This document shows positions 42,844-52,217 of a stretch of DNA of 64,000 bases, piece by piece. Made by a program: the position numbers and the translations under genes. Positions within the stretch are counted from its first letter, which is position 1. Each line of letters starts with the position of its first letter. Under the pieces are notes generated by a model that ran no database searches, was not told the DNA's origin, and saw nothing but the letters and a program-made list of their open reading frames with translations. The DNA lies in assembly GCF_000400735.1 (NCBI RefSeq), contig NZ_KE007367.1:11146-75145 (forward strand). Reading direction: 5' to 3'. Source of the stretch: Acinetobacter tandoii DSM 14970 = CIP 107469 (GTDB lineage: Bacteria; Pseudomonadota; Gammaproteobacteria; Pseudomonadales; Moraxellaceae).

Positions 42844-44259
42844 ATGGCACGTAAGAAAGAGGTCGTTAGTGGAACTTTCTTGAAATATGATGCGGTCGTT
42901 CTAGGTTCGGGCCCAGCTGGTGAAGGCGCGGCAATGAAACTTGCCAAATCTGGTAAGCGCGTTGCAATTATTGATATGCGAGAGCAACTGGGGGGAAACT
43001 GTACTCACGTTGGCACAATTCCGAGTAAGGCATTGCGTCAAACAGTATCGAGCATTATTCGCTATCAACGCGATCCAATGTTCCAAAAAGTGGGGGATTG
43101 GAAACAATTCACCATGAAACAAGTACTGCGCAATGCACATAAAGTCATTCAACAACAGGTAGAAACACATTCGCGTTTTTACGATCGTAACAAGATTGAT
43201 ATTTATCATGGGCGTGCTTATATCCAAGATCAAAACACAGTATTGGTCTTTACGCCTGATGGGATTAAAGAAACCATCATGTTCAAGCAGTTGGTGATTG
43301 CGACAGGTAGCCGTCCTTATCGTCCTGCGATGCTTGATTTTAATCATCCGCGTGTATTTGATTCAGATAAAATTTTGGATTTGGATTTCTCGATTCAGAA
43401 AATCATCATTTATGGTGCAGGTGTAATTGGCTGCGAATATGCGTCAATTTTCATTGGATTGGATCATAAAGTTGATCTGATCAATACCCAAATGAAATTG
43501 CTCAGCTATTTAGATGATGAAATTTCAGATGCCTTGTCATATCACTTGCGTGAGCAGGGTGTATTGATTCGTCATAACGAACAGATTGATCATCTTGAAA
43601 CTTTCGATGATCACGTGGTGATGCATTTGCTCAGTGGTAAGAAAATTAAGGCTGATGCGATTTTATGGTGTAATGGCCGTTCTGGTAATACAGATGGTCT
43701 TGGACTAGAGAATGTCGGTATTACGCCAAACAGCCGCGGTCAAATTACTGTAAATGATCAATATCAAACTGAAGTTGAGAATATTTACGCTGCAGGTGAT
43801 GTAATTGGTTGGCCATCTTTGGCTTCTGCTGCTTATGACCAAGGTCGTTGTGCAGGGGCAAATATGAGTGGTGAAGAAGGTATTGAACCTGTAGTTGATA
43901 TTCCTACAGGGATTTACACCATTCCAGAAATTTCTTCGATTGGTAAGAATGAACAGCAATTAACGGAAGAAAAAATTCCCTATGAAGTGGGGCAGGCATC
44001 TTTCCGTCATTTAGCTCGTGCGCAAATTACAGGCGATACCGTCGGTGAATTGAAGATTTTGTTCCACCGCGATACTTTGGAAATTTTGGGCGTACATTGC
44101 TTTGGTAATAACGCTGCGGAAATTATTCACATTGGTCAAGCAGTGATGAACAGTCCAAATAATACGATCAAGTATTTTGTGGAAACGACATTTAACTACC
44201 CAACAATGGCTGAAGCCTACCGTGTAGCGACTTTGAATGGTATGAACCGTTTGTTCTAA
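42844..44259 (+). CDS. sthA: Soluble pyridine nucleotide transhydrogenase
   Basis: The 471-residue product is a flavoprotein of the disulfide reductase fold: FAD site '[17 protein letters not shown]', '[17 protein letters not shown]', NAD site '[17 protein letters not shown]' and '[24 protein letters not shown]'. The usual redox CxxxxC pair is replaced by 'CTHVGT', as in SthA, which moves hydride between NADPH and NAD without a disulfide. It balances the two cofactor pools. AAAGGAG precedes the ATG. Confidence 0.95.
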   Translation: MARKKEVVSGTFLKYDAVVLGSGPAGEGAAMKLAKSGKRVAIIDMREQLGGNCTHVGTIPSKALRQTVSSIIRYQRDPMFQKVGDWKQFTMKQVLRNAHKVIQQQVETHSRFYDRNKIDIYHGRAYIQDQNTVLVFTPDGIKETIMFKQLVIATGSRPYRPAMLDFNHPRVFDSDKILDLDFSIQKIIIYGAGVIGCEYASIFIGLDHKVDLINTQMKLLSYLDDEISDALSYHLREQGVLIRHNEQIDHLETFDDHVVMHLLSGKKIKADAILWCNGRSGNTDGLGLENVGITPNSRGQITVNDQYQTEVENIYAAGDVIGWPSLASAAYDQGRCAGANMSGEEGIEPVVDIPTGIYTIPEISSIGKNEQQLTEEKIPYEVGQASFRHLARAQITGDTVGELKILFHRDTLEILGVHCFGNNAAEIIHIGQAVMNSPNNTIKYFVETTFNYPTMAEAYRVATLNGMNRLF

Positions 44260-44277
44260 ACATTCAGTGAAGTGAAT

Positions 44278-44307
44278 AAAAAGCCCATTTTAATTAATGG
44301 GCTTTTT
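44278..44307. terminator. Bidirectional terminator after sthA
   Basis: AAAAAGCCCATT (44278-44289) and AATGGGCTTTTT (44296-44307), between convergent genes. Confidence 0.9.
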
Positions 44308-44334
44308 TATGCGCTGAGGAATGATGAATATCGT

Positions 44335-45291
44335 TTAGAAAGGTCGAGCACCTGCCAAGCTAATACGTTTTAATAAGCGACGTTGTTCTGCGGGAAAGGG
44401 TGTTCTTGAATGTAATGTGACTTGATTGTCCCAAAACACGATATCTCCTGTTTCCCAATGATGTTCGTAACGGAACTCTGATTTTAGAATATGTGCGCGT
44501 AACTCTGCGATGAGATCACTCCCTTCAATATCACTCACATTGACCAATTCAACTTCCGAACGCGTATTCAGCCACAATGCTTTACGTCCTGTTTCAGGGT
44601 GAATGCGTACAAGTGGATGTGGATAGGCATGTCCTAAAATAGGTTGATCTTTAAAGCGGTAGTAAGGTGAATCTGCATAACCACTTGTCCCTGTATTACT
44701 TTGTGCACGGACAAAGGGGTTATAGGTAATGAGCTGTAACGAGTCGATTTTCTTTTTAATCTCATCTGAGAGGGCATCATAGGCTTTAATGGTATTGAAC
44801 CAAGTGGTTTGTCCACCGTTTTGTGGAAGTTCAATGGCATAAAGCAGTGAGCCGAAAGAGGGAAGAGGTGTCCATTGGTGATCGGCATGTGGGCTTAGCT
44901 CGCCGTGACCTGTATAGTCTCCTTGCCCCACTGCATTTGACACAGGGACAACATCAGGTGGGACACCAGTATCCGATTGGCTGGCAAGTACGGGATTATC
45001 TGCGCTTGGGCGGAAAATGGAACCAAAGTAGCTGGCAAAAGCTAGATACTGTAAATCATCTAACCTTTGTTGTTTAAAGATCAAAACTAAATGCTCTGCT
45101 AGGGCTTGTTTAAGACGGAAAATGGTTTCGCCTGACTGTGCTTTACGTGCATCTAAGCCTGTCACAATCGCGCCTAAAGCTTGATCTTTCAATGGGGTAA
45201 TTTGAATTTCATTTGGATGTTGAAGAGCTTCAGCTAAATGCCACTGCGGTGCATCATGAATGGCTTGAGAAAGTTGTGTAAGACTGGTCAT
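44335..45291 (-). CDS. TauD/TfdA-family alpha-ketoglutarate dioxygenase
   Basis: The 318-residue product has the Fe(II) site: HxD in 'SPHADHQW', distal His in 'VTLHSRTPF' and the 2-oxoglutarate Arg in 'RRLLKRISL'. 'EHLVLIFKQQRLDDLQYLAFASYFG' and 'GGQTTWFN' are typical of taurine/2,4-D type enzymes. The substrate cannot be told from the sequence. It lies about 240 bases downstream of the MFS carrier gene on the same strand, so the two may act on the same compound. Confidence 0.87.
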   Translation of the reverse strand: MTSLTQLSQAIHDAPQWHLAEALQHPNEIQITPLKDQALGAIVTGLDARKAQSGETIFRLKQALAEHLVLIFKQQRLDDLQYLAFASYFGSIFRPSADNPVLASQSDTGVPPDVVPVSNAVGQGDYTGHGELSPHADHQWTPLPSFGSLLYAIELPQNGGQTTWFNTIKAYDALSDEIKKKIDSLQLITYNPFVRAQSNTGTSGYADSPYYRFKDQPILGHAYPHPLVRIHPETGRKALWLNTRSEVELVNVSDIEGSDLIAELRAHILKSEFRYEHHWETGDIVFWDNQVTLHSRTPFPAEQRRLLKRISLAGARPF

Positions 45292-45398
45292 TGTTATTAC
45301 TCTAAATTTCTTGTTGTTTTAAACTAAGAAAAACCCAGCATTTTTTGAAATAAGAATAAATGCTGAGTTTATGAAAACTAGAGCCAGTCTTGAAGAGA

Positions 45399-45536
45399 TT
45401 AGTGTGGGCAGAATGCTTGATTAAAGTACTCGAAGAGTTGCGGTGTTTGTAGCCAGAGTGCAATGGCAGCAATAATCAGTCCCAGTACAACCGCGCTAAT
45501 CGATGTCTTAAGCCAAAACAGAGATGAATTATTCAT
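45399..45536 (-). CDS. Forty-five-residue membrane protein overlapping the MFS gene
   Basis: ATG at 45536 lies inside the last codons of the MFS gene; the 45 residues hold one membrane helix ('ISAVVLGLIIAAIALWL') and end 'FNQAFCPH'. The 8-base overlap suggests translational coupling, so it may be an accessory subunit of the carrier. Small one-helix partner proteins of some MFS carriers are known. Assignment is inference. Confidence 0.62.
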   Translation of the reverse strand: MNNSSLFWLKTSISAVVLGLIIAAIALWLQTPQLFEYFNQAFCPH

Positions 45537-46743
45537 GGACCACCGCCTTTTCATCGACAAAGAAATGAACCAGTACACCTAAAACACTGAGCGCAATTGA
45601 AATCATCCAAACTGCTTGATAATTTCCTGTCATGTCATGATTCACGCCACCGAGCCATCCACCAAAAAAAGATCCGACTTGATGGGTAAAAAATACAATA
45701 CCGCTGAGCATAGACAAATAGCGAATGCCGAACATATTGGCGACAATCCCGTTGGTTAATGGCACGGTAGATAACCATAATAAACCCATAATCACGCCGA
45801 AACTATAGATTGTCCATGTACTTAACGGTAAGGCTAAAAAAGCAATAATAGTGATGCCGCGCAGTGCATATAAACCCATGAGCAGTTTAGGTTTGGAAAA
45901 TTTACCTCCTAACCAGCCCGCGCCGTACGTGCCAAAGATATTGAATAACCCAACAAGGGCTAAAAACACCGTGCCCGTGGTCGCATCAAAACCATGATCA
46001 ATCAGATAACCAGGCAGGTGAATACCAATAAAGACCACTTGGAAGCCACACACCATAAAACCTAAAGATAAAAACCAGAAAGGTTTATGTGCTTTTGCAA
46101 TGTTCAAAATTTGTTTAAAACTGAGGGCAGGTGCACTACTTGTGGTTTGGCTATTTGGTGCTACATACATGGGTGCTTTTAGCATCCAAGCGAGCGGAAC
46201 GATAAAGGCAATTAAAATCGCACTGACAATTAAAGCGGCTGACCAACCAATATTTTGCAATAGCAATAAGGTTGACGGCAGCATAATAAATTGTCCAAAC
46301 GAGCCTGCTGCACTGGCAATGCCCATAGCCAAACTACGTTTTTCAGGTGGGGCTGCACGCCCAACCGCAGAAAGTAACACAGGAAAAGAGGTTGCAGATA
46401 AAGCTAAACCTAAAATCAGACCAACACTGACATTCAGCATAAAGCCAGTTGAGCTGACGGACATGAGTAATAAGCCAATCGCGTAGAGAATACCTCCTAC
46501 CGTGACAACAACTTTACTGCCATATTTGTCGGCAAAAGCTCCCGTAATTGGCTGTACAGCACCCCAAATCAGGTTTTGTAATGCGATTGCTAAACTAAAG
46601 ACGTTATGCCCCCAACCAAATTCATGGCTCATAGGAACCAAATAGAGTCCAAATGCATGTCGAACACCTAGCGAAAGCGCCAAAATGATAGCGCTGCCAA
46701 TCAGCATATAAATAAGGGGTTTTGAAAATTGACTTTGGGTCAT
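45529..46743 (-). CDS. MFS transporter (anion or organic-acid type)
   Basis: From ATG 46743 the product is 404 residues with twelve membrane helices and MFS loops ('GAFADKYGSKVVVTVGG' motif A in the first half, 'LGGKFSKPKLLMGLYALRG' in the second). 'ALSLGVRHAFGLYLVPMSHEFGWGHNVFSLAIALQNLIWGAVQPITG' resembles oxalate/formate- or monocarboxylate-type carriers. The substrate is unknown. Its 3' end overlaps a 45-residue membrane protein gene. The reading from 46788 starts with TTG and is not preferred. Confidence 0.85.
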   Translation of the reverse strand: MTQSQFSKPLIYMLIGSAIILALSLGVRHAFGLYLVPMSHEFGWGHNVFSLAIALQNLIWGAVQPITGAFADKYGSKVVVTVGGILYAIGLLLMSVSSTGFMLNVSVGLILGLALSATSFPVLLSAVGRAAPPEKRSLAMGIASAAGSFGQFIMLPSTLLLLQNIGWSAALIVSAILIAFIVPLAWMLKAPMYVAPNSQTTSSAPALSFKQILNIAKAHKPFWFLSLGFMVCGFQVVFIGIHLPGYLIDHGFDATTGTVFLALVGLFNIFGTYGAGWLGGKFSKPKLLMGLYALRGITIIAFLALPLSTWTIYSFGVIMGLLWLSTVPLTNGIVANMFGIRYLSMLSGIVFFTHQVGSFFGGWLGGVNHDMTGNYQAVWMISIALSVLGVLVHFFVDEKAVVHE

Positions 46744-47114
46744 TGCCGCATTCGTCTTGAAATATGAGTTTGGCTGTATTGTACGCAATATATCGATTAA
46801 TTTCGATATTTGATTAAAACATTTGAAAAGTGACGTAATGATTGGGGGATTGGTGCAGCATTATGAATGTGTGAAAACTAATGAAACCGTCATTATTTGC
46901 ATATTTAGGACATTGTTGGATTAGAAATAGTTCAACATTTGATGCCGTGGATTTGTCATTTATCAGGATTTATACATTCAAGAATTAATTCTATATGCAT
47001 GAGTGATTTTTGGTTCTACGAATCAAGTGAATATTTTACATAAGAAAGAGTAGGTTATTTTGATCAGGTACAGAGAGTGAATACACCCTCATTTGTACCT
47101 GAGGATTTAAAGTT
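46744..47114. other. Intergenic region without a supported gene
   Basis: It contains the probable MFS promoter (several TATATT and TTGAAA words near 46780-46830) and, at its other end, the narK-type terminator. No reading frame stands out. Confidence 0.45.
47066..47100 (-). terminator. Terminator of the NarK-type gene
   Basis: AGGTACA (47066-47072) pairs with TGTACCT (47094-47100), with a further CTC/GAG stem inside, 15 to 49 bases past the stop on the minus strand. The T run is modest. Confidence 0.6.
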
Positions 47115-48461
47115 TTACGCTAAACTATTTCGTTCTAATACAGCTTGATCAAAAAGTTGTTTTTCTTTGGTTTTATGTTCAACTGAAAAGCGAATTAAAA
47201 TGACACTAAAGGCTGCAACTGTGACTAAACCGCCAAGGATGAATAGACAAGTTTGTACATCTAATACGCCTTTCAATAAAAAGCCAGCGGCTACTGCACC
47301 TACATTACCCCCAGCACCAATAATCCCTGCAACACCTCCTAAAGCATCACGGTCAATAAAAGGCACCAGTGCATAAGTAGCCCCACATGCCATATGGGTA
47401 AAGAGTGCAAATACAGTCATGCTGATAATAGCGAGTGTGACGGTATTCATTTGAGAGAATACGATTAAGAATAAACCTTCAAGTAAGACTAGCGTGAATA
47501 ACACTTTGGTGCGTCCATCTAGGCCTTTTGCGATTGCAATTTTATCTGAAACAATGCCACCCAAAGCACGAGCGAAAAGTGCCAATAGACCAAAGATACC
47601 CGCAGTTAAACCTGCCTCTTTAAGGCCCATATTGAAGTGGTCTACATAATACATTGCAGCAACATTATGAATGAAAATTTCAATACCAAAACATGCAGCA
47701 TAAGATACAAATAGAATCCAAACGCGGTAATTGCGTGCAGCTTGCAGCAAAATTGCTGTACCGCCTTTTTTACCGCTTCCCACTTCAATGCCTTCTTTAC
47801 GAAGTTCTTTAAAATTTCCTTGAGGGCAATCTTGAGTGAGCTTCCAATATAAGATGCCCACAATCACCATCATGATGCCTGGTACAAGCAGAGAAATGCG
47901 CCATCCCATGCTTTGTTCTACACCAAACATTACAATTGCTCCAAGAATAAGTGGCATGAGAGCTTGTGTTGCACCGCCGCCTGCATTACCCCAACCAGCC
48001 GCTGCCGCGTTTGCTGTACCTACTACGTTGGGTGCAAACATAACACTGGTATGATATTGGGTAATGACAAAACTCGCGCCAATGGCACCAATCAGTAAAC
48101 GGAAAAATAAAAAAGATTCGTAGGTATTGGCAGCGGCAACGCCAAATACAGGAATACTGCCGAGTAATAAAAGGGCTGTATAGGTCTTTCTGGGGCCATA
48201 TTTATCACACAATGGACCGACAATCAGGCGAATTAAAATAGTAATCGCAACGGCTGCAATATTAATGTTGGCAATTTGATCTTTGGTTAAATTGAATTCG
48301 CCTTTAATTACAGGCATAAGCGGTGCGCAAGCAAACCATGCGAAGAAGCAGACAAAGAATGCGAGCCAAGTCATATGGAAAGCACGCATGGCGGGTGTAG
48401 AAAAATTAAAAAGTTTAATTTGTGTCGCTTTTTTTGCATCGCTATTTATTGCTGAAGACAT
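47115..48461 (-). CDS. narK: NarK-type nitrate/nitrite MFS transporter
   Basis: The 448-residue product (from ATG 48461 with GGGGATGG) has the NarK pattern: 'MTWLAFFVCFFAWFACAPLMPVIKGEF', 'RLIVGPLCDKYGPRKTYTALLL', the nitrate signature 'AAGWGNAGGGATQALMPLI', and the second signature 'GAGGNVGAVAAGFLL'. It would import nitrate or exchange it for nitrite. Nitrate-reductase genes are not in the window. Confidence 0.9.
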   Translation of the reverse strand: MSSAINSDAKKATQIKLFNFSTPAMRAFHMTWLAFFVCFFAWFACAPLMPVIKGEFNLTKDQIANINIAAVAITILIRLIVGPLCDKYGPRKTYTALLLLGSIPVFGVAAANTYESFLFFRLLIGAIGASFVITQYHTSVMFAPNVVGTANAAAAGWGNAGGGATQALMPLILGAIVMFGVEQSMGWRISLLVPGIMMVIVGILYWKLTQDCPQGNFKELRKEGIEVGSGKKGGTAILLQAARNYRVWILFVSYAACFGIEIFIHNVAAMYYVDHFNMGLKEAGLTAGIFGLLALFARALGGIVSDKIAIAKGLDGRTKVLFTLVLLEGLFLIVFSQMNTVTLAIISMTVFALFTHMACGATYALVPFIDRDALGGVAGIIGAGGNVGAVAAGFLLKGVLDVQTCLFILGGLVTVAAFSVILIRFSVEHKTKEKQLFDQAVLERNSLA

Positions 48462-48890
48462 AACCATCCCCTGAACTGAGCGTCATTTTGTTTACAAGTT
48501 TTTTAAGTTGCTTGTAATCCGATCAGAACGGACATCGTTGGCCGTCTATGTACTATGTGAATCGACGTTGATTCATCTTATAAATTATAAAGTGCAAGCA
48601 ATATGCCAAAAGTGCGGATTTTGCATTGATTCAACAGATACAGTGATTAAACACTTGAGTCTATTGGTTAATATGAGTTCAGAGATCATGAAATTCTGAG
48701 AAAATGCTACTAGATAAAAAGGATAAAATCTGATCAAAAATAATTCATTCTTTAAATCATTCAATAAAAGTGCATCAGAACAATGCACTTTAGATGAGAA
48801 GTTGGTTGGATAAAACTCAGGAGTTATTCCACGGTCTTCATACTATTTTAATGAATACCGTGAAGAGAAATCCGAGTGAGTTTTAGTATT
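48462..48890. other. Intergenic region between narK-type and ompW-type genes
   Basis: Must hold the narK promoter. A hairpin of CACGGT (about 48829) with ACCGTG (about 48857) lies just past the porin gene end and could be its terminator. Two small frames (48508 and 48585) overlap each other on opposite strands and look accidental. Confidence 0.45.
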
Positions 48891-49961
48891 TTAGAAGCGA
48901 TAGCCAATACCGGCATAAGCGAGAATTGGATTGATCTCAATATCGGCTTTGGAGCGGATAAGTTCACCGAGTTTGGCATCGGTCACGGTAATGGTGGTGT
49001 CATTACTCAGTTGAGCATAACTGACCGAACCGACAGCAAACCAATTGCTATTAAAATCGTAGGTAAATCCAACTGTGGCAATCGGTGCAAAGGCATCAGA
49101 TGCTTCAAGATCCACTTGAGGATTGGCTGAACTGGTTTTACCTTCTAAAGATCCGCCAGCATGACCTTCTTTAATATTGGCAATCATATGACCAGCGGCA
49201 ATTAAATCTTGCTCAATACGTGGGTTCATTTCTAATTCATTAAAATAAGCATACATGACGCCTAAACCAACATAGGGACGAAATTTATTCACCCCAGTTT
49301 TGCCAAAGTGATATTGCAATTCAAATGCAGGTGTCCATGCCCGAGCCGAAGCAGCAGCGCCGTGAGCAGACAAATCGGTAATCAAAATATCATTTTCAAG
49401 TTCCAGTTGACCCAAAACACTGCCTAAAGGACTGGCAATAGCAGAAAAGGGCGCATAGATTTTTCCTTGACCTTGTAAATCGACCTTAGGGGGAATCCCA
49501 GCTTTGACCTCAACTGAAACATGGTCGGTAAAGAAATAATTGCTCATGATGCCTAAAGTTGTAACATCATCTGCTTGAAGTCCAGTACCTGCATTATCCC
49601 ATTGGCTTAAGCCGTGTATTTCGGCAGTACCACTGAGACTTGAAGGGACGGGAGCATCAATTGCAGCCAATCCTTTAAGAGCTGCCTTTAACAGTGGATT
49701 AACGTCACTGCCTGGCCGAATATTGTCTAAAACAGTTTGTGCCTGAATATTGCCGACCTTTGCGGTTTCACCTTCCTTGACTGCTGTATTGACTCGAAAC
49801 GGTTGAACTTGACCTTGTGGCATAACATGTAATGCACCCACAGAAATGGAAAAACGTTTAAAGCCATCACCATCTTCTAGGCTGAAATAGGGGGATTTAG
49901 CATGGCTAAATGTAGGAATAAGGGTAATCGCAATTGAAAATGCTAATCCTGTTTTTTGCAT
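48891..49961 (-). CDS. ompW: OmpW-family outer membrane protein
   Basis: The 356-residue product has a signal peptide ('MQKTGLAFSIAITLIPTFSHA') and an OmpW-like C-terminal barrel: 'LGIMSNYFFTDHVSVEVKAGIPP', 'WTPAFELQYHFGKTGVNKFRPYVGLGVMYAYFNE', 'ATVGFTYDFNSNWFAVGSVSYAQL' and the closing 'NPILAYAGIGYRF' with terminal Phe. A long extra N-terminal region of about 100 residues precedes it, making it longer than typical OmpW (about 210). ATG at 49961 follows GGAG. Confidence 0.85.
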   Translation of the reverse strand: MQKTGLAFSIAITLIPTFSHAKSPYFSLEDGDGFKRFSISVGALHVMPQGQVQPFRVNTAVKEGETAKVGNIQAQTVLDNIRPGSDVNPLLKAALKGLAAIDAPVPSSLSGTAEIHGLSQWDNAGTGLQADDVTTLGIMSNYFFTDHVSVEVKAGIPPKVDLQGQGKIYAPFSAIASPLGSVLGQLELENDILITDLSAHGAAASARAWTPAFELQYHFGKTGVNKFRPYVGLGVMYAYFNELEMNPRIEQDLIAAGHMIANIKEGHAGGSLEGKTSSANPQVDLEASDAFAPIATVGFTYDFNSNWFAVGSVSYAQLSNDTTITVTDAKLGELIRSKADIEINPILAYAGIGYRF

Positions 49962-50266
49962 AGGGGACTCCATGTCCATTTTCATCATTTTTATTCAGGG
50001 CATTATTCAATAGCGCGGCGAAAGAAAACTGTTGTTTTAAAACAGGCATAGTTTTAAAAAATTGTGAAAATTACCGTAATTTTTTTATGGTTCTGTTACT
50101 TATCAATCAATCATGTTATTTATAAAAAGCGTGATAGGGCGTGATAAATCTTGTTTGAGTATTTTTTAAGTTGTTATTAATTAAAAATAAAATAGTTAGG
50201 GGATGTTGTTTTTGGATATAAAAAAAGATCACCCGAAGGTGACCTTTTTGACAACTGACTTAGATT
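49962..50266. other. Intergenic region between ompW-type and map genes
   Basis: AT-rich, no supported gene. The map terminator is near its end. Repeated GCGTGATA words occur at 50128 and 50139. Confidence 0.45.
50222..50249 (-). terminator. Terminator of map
   Basis: AAAAAGATCACC (50222-50233), loop CGAA and GGTGACCTTTTT (50238-50249) with one mismatch, then a T run on the minus strand. Confidence 0.85.
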
Positions 50267-51112
50267 TTAAGCCAATGACACTGCTTCAGTCTGAAAACGA
50301 GATAAATCTTCTTCAGGACGTGCAGTCAAAATTTCAACACCATCTTTAGTCACTAAAATGGTATGTTCATATTGCGCAGACAATTTATGATCTTTGGTCA
50401 CAACTGTCCATTTGTCACCCAGTAACTTGGTTTGCCATACGCCTGCATTGACCATTGGTTCAATGGTAAAGGTCATGCCTTCTTCAAGAATCATACCGCT
50501 GTTGCCTTGACCATAATGCAATACTTGTGGTTCATCATGGAACACCGTACCAATACCGTGACCACAGTATTCACGTACAACACTAAAACGTTCAGATTCA
50601 ACATATTTTTGAATAGCCAGACCAATATCACCAATGGTCGAACCTGGTTTAACTGTCGCAATACCACGATACATTGCTTCTTGAGCAACTTTACATAAGC
50701 GGTCAGCAAGAATCGAAGTCTCTTCACCCACCACGTACATCATATTGGTATCGCCGTGATAACCATCTTTAATCACAGTGACATCAATATTTAAGATATC
50801 GCCTTTCTTTAAGATTTTACTTTCAGATGGAATACCGTGACACACAACATGGTTCACTGAAGTACAAATGGTGTGCTGAAACGCTGGACGACCAGGTGCC
50901 GCACCATAACCTAAACATGCAGGGATCGCATTTTGTACGTTCACAATATAATCGTGACAAATCGTGTCTAATTCGAGGGTCGTTACCCCTGGTTTGATAT
51001 GCGGTTTGATCATATCCAACACTTCTGCCGCCAGTCGTCCTGCCACGCGCATTTTTTCAATTTCATCGGCAGTTTTAATTAATCGACGGGGAGCTTGATA
51101 AGTTGTATTCAT
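50267..51112 (-). CDS. map: Methionine aminopeptidase, type I
   Basis: The 281-residue product carries the metal ligands of type I MetAP: Asp in 'LNIDVTV', Asp in 'YHGDTNMM', His in 'YCGHGIGTVFHDEP', Glu in 'FTIEPMV' and Glu in 'SAQYEHTILV', plus the substrate His in 'VVCHGIP'. It removes the first Met from new proteins. It is divergent from rpsB, the same neighbour as in many gammaproteobacteria. TAGAG precedes the ATG. Confidence 0.96.
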   Translation of the reverse strand: MNTTYQAPRRLIKTADEIEKMRVAGRLAAEVLDMIKPHIKPGVTTLELDTICHDYIVNVQNAIPACLGYGAAPGRPAFQHTICTSVNHVVCHGIPSESKILKKGDILNIDVTVIKDGYHGDTNMMYVVGEETSILADRLCKVAQEAMYRGIATVKPGSTIGDIGLAIQKYVESERFSVVREYCGHGIGTVFHDEPQVLHYGQGNSGMILEEGMTFTIEPMVNAGVWQTKLLGDKWTVVTKDHKLSAQYEHTILVTKDGVEILTARPEEDLSRFQTEAVSLA

Positions 51113-51127
51113 GATCTCTAAAAACTT

Positions 51128-51157
51128 TTGGAAATTTGTATGTGACTATGGTATAAA
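51128..51157 (+). promoter_or_regulatory. Promoter of the rpsB-tsf operon
   Basis: TTGGAA (51128-51133), 18 bases, TATAAA (51152-51157) with TGG before it (extended -10 like). It lies in the map-rpsB divergent gap and fits a transcript with a leader of about 150 bases. Confidence 0.7.
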
Positions 51158-51226
51158 TAGCCGCCCATTTTATCAAATGCTTTTTCGTGAATATATTTAC
51201 GAGTCGTTTGATTGAAATTGGTAAAA

Positions 51227-51320
51227 ATCCGCACATATATCGACACATTACTCTGGGTGCCCTAAAAGGGTGGAGAATGCGGATATATGGAGGCCTAACC
51301 CAAACTTTAAGGTAAAGAAA
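51227..51320 (+). promoter_or_regulatory. Structured 5' leader of rpsB
   Basis: ATCCGCA (51227-51233) pairs with TGCGGAT (51278-51284) and encloses CCCT (51260-51263) paired with AGGG (51267-51270). This long-range stem with an inner hairpin precedes the S2 start by 36 bases. Ribosomal protein S2 is known to regulate rpsB-tsf through its leader in gammaproteobacteria; this fold is a fair candidate site. Confidence 0.55.
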
Positions 51321-52073
51321 ATGGCAGATTACAACGTAAGCATGCGCGACCTTCTTCAAGCAGGTGCGCACTTTGGTCACCAAACTCGTTTCTGGAACCC
51401 AAAAATGCGTCAATACATTTTTGGCGCGCGTAACAAAATTCACATCATCAACCTTGAGCACACTGTTCCTGCGTTAAATGATGCTTTGAACTTTGTTAAC
51501 AATCTTGCAAGCAAAAAGAACAAAGTGTTGTTCGTTGGTACTAAACGTGCTGCTTCTAACATCATCCGTGAACAAGCTCAACGCGCTGGTCAACCATATG
51601 TAGATCACCGTTGGTTAGGTGGTATGTTGACGAACTGGAAAACACTTCGCCAATCTATCAACCGTTTAAAAGACCTTCAAACTCAATCTCAAGACGGTAC
51701 TTTCGCTAAGCTTACTAAACGTGAAGCTTTAGAGCGTACTCGTGAGATGGAAAAACTTGAGCGTGCTTTAGGCGGCGTGAAAAACATGGGTGGTTTACCT
51801 GACGCATTATTCGTAATCGACGTTGACCACGAATCAATCGCGATTAAAGAAGCTAAAAACCTTGGTATTCCTGTAATCGGTATCGTTGATACAAATTCTA
51901 ACCCAGACAACGTTGATTTCGTTATCCCGGGTAATGACGATGCGATCCGTGCAGTAACACTTTACGCTTCTGCTATGGCTGATGCGATCCTTGCTGGTAA
52001 AGAGTACGCTCAAACTCAAGCAAATGCACAAGCAAAAGGCGACGAAGCTGCTAAAGAAGCTCCTGAGGCTTAA
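51321..52073 (+). CDS. rpsB: Ribosomal protein S2
   Basis: The 250-residue product is S2: '[29 protein letters not shown]', 'IHIINLEHT', '[16 protein letters not shown]', '[16 protein letters not shown]', '[18 protein letters not shown]' and '[15 protein letters not shown]'. It belongs to the small subunit head. AAGG lies before ATG 51321; the longer frame from 51270 includes the leader and is not coding. Confidence 0.98.
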   Translation: MADYNVSMRDLLQAGAHFGHQTRFWNPKMRQYIFGARNKIHIINLEHTVPALNDALNFVNNLASKKNKVLFVGTKRAASNIIREQAQRAGQPYVDHRWLGGMLTNWKTLRQSINRLKDLQTQSQDGTFAKLTKREALERTREMEKLERALGGVKNMGGLPDALFVIDVDHESIAIKEAKNLGIPVIGIVDTNSNPDNVDFVIPGNDDAIRAVTLYASAMADAILAGKEYAQTQANAQAKGDEAAKEAPEA

Positions 52074-52141
52074 TGCGTTTTGACGCAAGCTTGTCATTTT
52101 TGCGACATGTGATGGTGGCAAAGTAAGCGTCATGTATGCAG

Positions 52142-52169
52142 ACGGCCCATGAGCATCCCTCTGGGCCGT
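52142..52169 (+). terminator. Attenuator hairpin between rpsB and tsf
   Basis: ACGGCCCA (52142-52149) pairs with TGGGCCGT (52162-52169), followed by TTCTGTTCT. It may lower read-through so that EF-Ts and S2 are made in different amounts. Confidence 0.7.
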
Positions 52170-52217
52170 TTCTGTTCTAAAAAGAATTCATTTTCTACCG
52201 ATTTTTAGGAGATACAC

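Noticed and set aside
48508-48788. Two small frames on opposite strands between narK and ompW
   Set aside because: They overlap each other, have no ribosome site and look like chance openings in AT-rich DNA.
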